From positions 1 to 7,626 of the forward strand of contig JAQWRO010000095.1 in NCBI GenBank assembly GCA_029243665.1: a stretch of 7,626 nt of DNA, given 5' to 3'. Below the pieces are notes generated by a model. That model searched no databases, had not been told where the DNA came from, and was given only the letters and a program-made list of their open reading frames with translations. Positions within the stretch are counted from its first letter, which is position 1; every line of letters begins with the position of its first letter. Positions 6,915 to 7,626 of the stretch are shown here, piece after piece. This DNA comes from Gammaproteobacteria bacterium. GTDB lineage: Bacteria > Pseudomonadota > Gammaproteobacteria > Comchoanobacterales > Comchoanobacteraceae. The position numbers were made by a program, and so were the translations under genes.

Positions 6915-7499
6915 ATGTCACAAATACTTTTGGATGCAAAACAAATTCTTTTGATTAATGATGTAAGACCGCTCTTTTGCCCAATCAGTTTTGAGATTAT
7001 GAGCGGATCACGCTATCAGCTTGTTGGCATTAATGGTGTGGGAAAATCATCGTTACTAAATGCCTTGCATTCATCTGTTATTGATGAGGGTGAGATAATA
7101 TACCATATATCTAAAAATGAAATTGGTTACTTGCCACATAAGATGAAAGTGTATGAGCAATTAACTTTAAGTGAACAATTAAATTTGTTTTCAAGTTTAT
7201 CAAAAACACCATCTTATTGTAGTCAAATATCTTCCCTTTTAATACCAGGACATTTAATGGTAAAAAAACTTTCTCAAATGTCACAAGGTGAAAGGCAAAG
7301 AGCTTGTTTATTATTATTACTTTGTTTTCCATTAAAACTTGTTTTGTTGGATGAACCATCTAGTCATCAAGATACGCATTATAAGAAAAATATTGAAAAA
7401 GTGATCAGTGTTTTGCTTGCTAATGGTGTTTCAATTTTGGAAACATCGCACCAAGCTTCTCTCAATAATGTAATTCAATTGGAACCATATGATGTTTAA
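6915..7499 (+). CDS. ccmA: Cytochrome c biogenesis ABC transporter ATP-binding protein CcmA
   Basis: ATPase of the CcmABCD complex, which releases heme-loaded CcmE for c-type cytochrome maturation at the inner membrane. From ATG 6915 the protein has 194 residues, near the usual 200 to 210. Motifs: Walker A GINGVGKSS at 38-46; GYLPHKMKV 71-79 at the Q-loop position, with H75 and no obvious glutamine; signature MSQGERQR 112-119; Walker B LVLLDEP 132-138; D-loop HQD 141-143 in place of the common ALD; H-loop H169. The opening (RPLF...SFEIMSGSRYQLVGINGVGKSSLL) follows the CcmA pattern. A TTG at 6897 would add six residues (MIYNPI), but the ATG fits the family better; neither has a Shine-Dalgarno. 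It overlaps the following gene, which looks like ccmB, supporting the call. A different small ABC ATPase is possible, as identity looks low. Confidence 0.75.
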   Translation: MSQILLDAKQILLINDVRPLFCPISFEIMSGSRYQLVGINGVGKSSLLNALHSSVIDEGEIIYHISKNEIGYLPHKMKVYEQLTLSEQLNLFSSLSKTPSYCSQISSLLIPGHLMVKKLSQMSQGERQRACLLLLLCFPLKLVLLDEPSSHQDTHYKKNIEKVISVLLANGVSILETSHQASLNNVIQLEPYDV

Positions 7500-7626
7500 A
7501 TTGTTTTATACTGAAATGAAAGTGTTTGCTAGAGATTGGTGGTTTTGGTTGATTCAAGTCATACAAACACCTATGGTTGTTGCATCAATTATTTTTTTGT
7601 TGGATAACCAGGTACATTCAAATGAA
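7489..7626 (+). CDS. ccmB: Probable CcmB, heme exporter membrane subunit, 3'-truncated by the window edge
   Basis: The 46 visible codons read MMFKLFYTEMKVFARDWW, then a hydrophobic stretch FWLIQVIQTPMVVASIIFLL at about 19-38. This matches the layout of CcmB: a short cytoplasmic amphipathic start (E. coli MMFWRIFRLELRVAF) leading into the first membrane span. CcmB is the permease partner of CcmA. The frame starts inside the end of ccmA: ATG 7489 or the adjacent ATG 7492, the second being seven bases after GGAA (7481-7484) and so better placed. The overlap with ccmA is 8 to 11 bases, suggesting translational coupling. The call rests on position and the short N-terminus; sequence alone is weak. 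Confidence 0.65.
   Translation, partial: MMFKLFYTEMKVFARDWWFWLIQVIQTPMVVASIIFLLDNQVHSNE

Noticed and set aside
6890..6923. Inverted arms TTGTGA and TCACAA flanking the permease-ccmA spacer, resembling CRP half-sites
   Set aside because: The halves are 22 bases apart, whereas a CRP site has TGTGA and TCACA 6 bases apart, and the arms do not extend beyond six bases.
5341..6963. Direct repeat TTGATTAATGAT at 5341-5352 and 6952-6963
   Set aside because: A 12-base AT-rich match within 7.6 kb is expected by chance, and the copies lie in unrelated coding sequence.
7111..7359. Minus-strand 82-codon open frame inside ccmA
   Set aside because: Antisense to the ccmA signature and Walker B coding sequence, with no supporting features.

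Overview
The window is low-G+C DNA (by eye well under 40%), densely packed with short intergenic gaps. It carries ordinary housekeeping genes of a gammaproteobacterial type: an aerobic class Ia ribonucleotide reductase, a short type II citrate/2-methylcitrate synthase, an amino-acid permease and the start of a cytochrome c maturation (ccm) cluster. AT-richness, PrpC-type citrate synthase and APC permeases of this kind suit host-associated lineages such as the Legionellales or Thiotrichales. That placement is an inference and the species cannot be read from the window.

Layout. Positions 1-1976 hold the 3' part of nrdA, whose beginning lies upstream of the window, followed 15 bases later by nrdB (1992-3056). 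These form one transcription unit ending in a strong intrinsic terminator (3091-3128). Facing it on the minus strand is an unrecognised multi-pass membrane protein (3110-4084), whose stop codon lies inside the terminator hairpin. A 180-base divergent spacer (4085-4264) carries a near-consensus promoter for the citrate synthase gene (4265-5317). That gene converges on a minus-strand APC-superfamily permease (5314-6879), the two sharing a TTAA stop. Only 35 bases after the permease start, ccmA (6915-7499) begins on the plus strand, overlapping the start of a probable ccmB (7489 onward) that runs off the window.

How they work together. NrdA and NrdB form one enzyme supplying deoxynucleotides. 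CcmA and CcmB form the ATPase and membrane part of the heme-handling CcmABCD exporter. The citrate synthase, permease and unknown membrane protein are single genes without operon partners here. I see no tRNA, rRNA, CRISPR array, insertion sequence or phage gene, and no convincing new multi-gene system. The points most worth a second look are the unknown membrane protein, the PrpC-like synthase with citrate-synthase-like motifs and an atypical middle segment, and a possible leaderless ccmA transcript.
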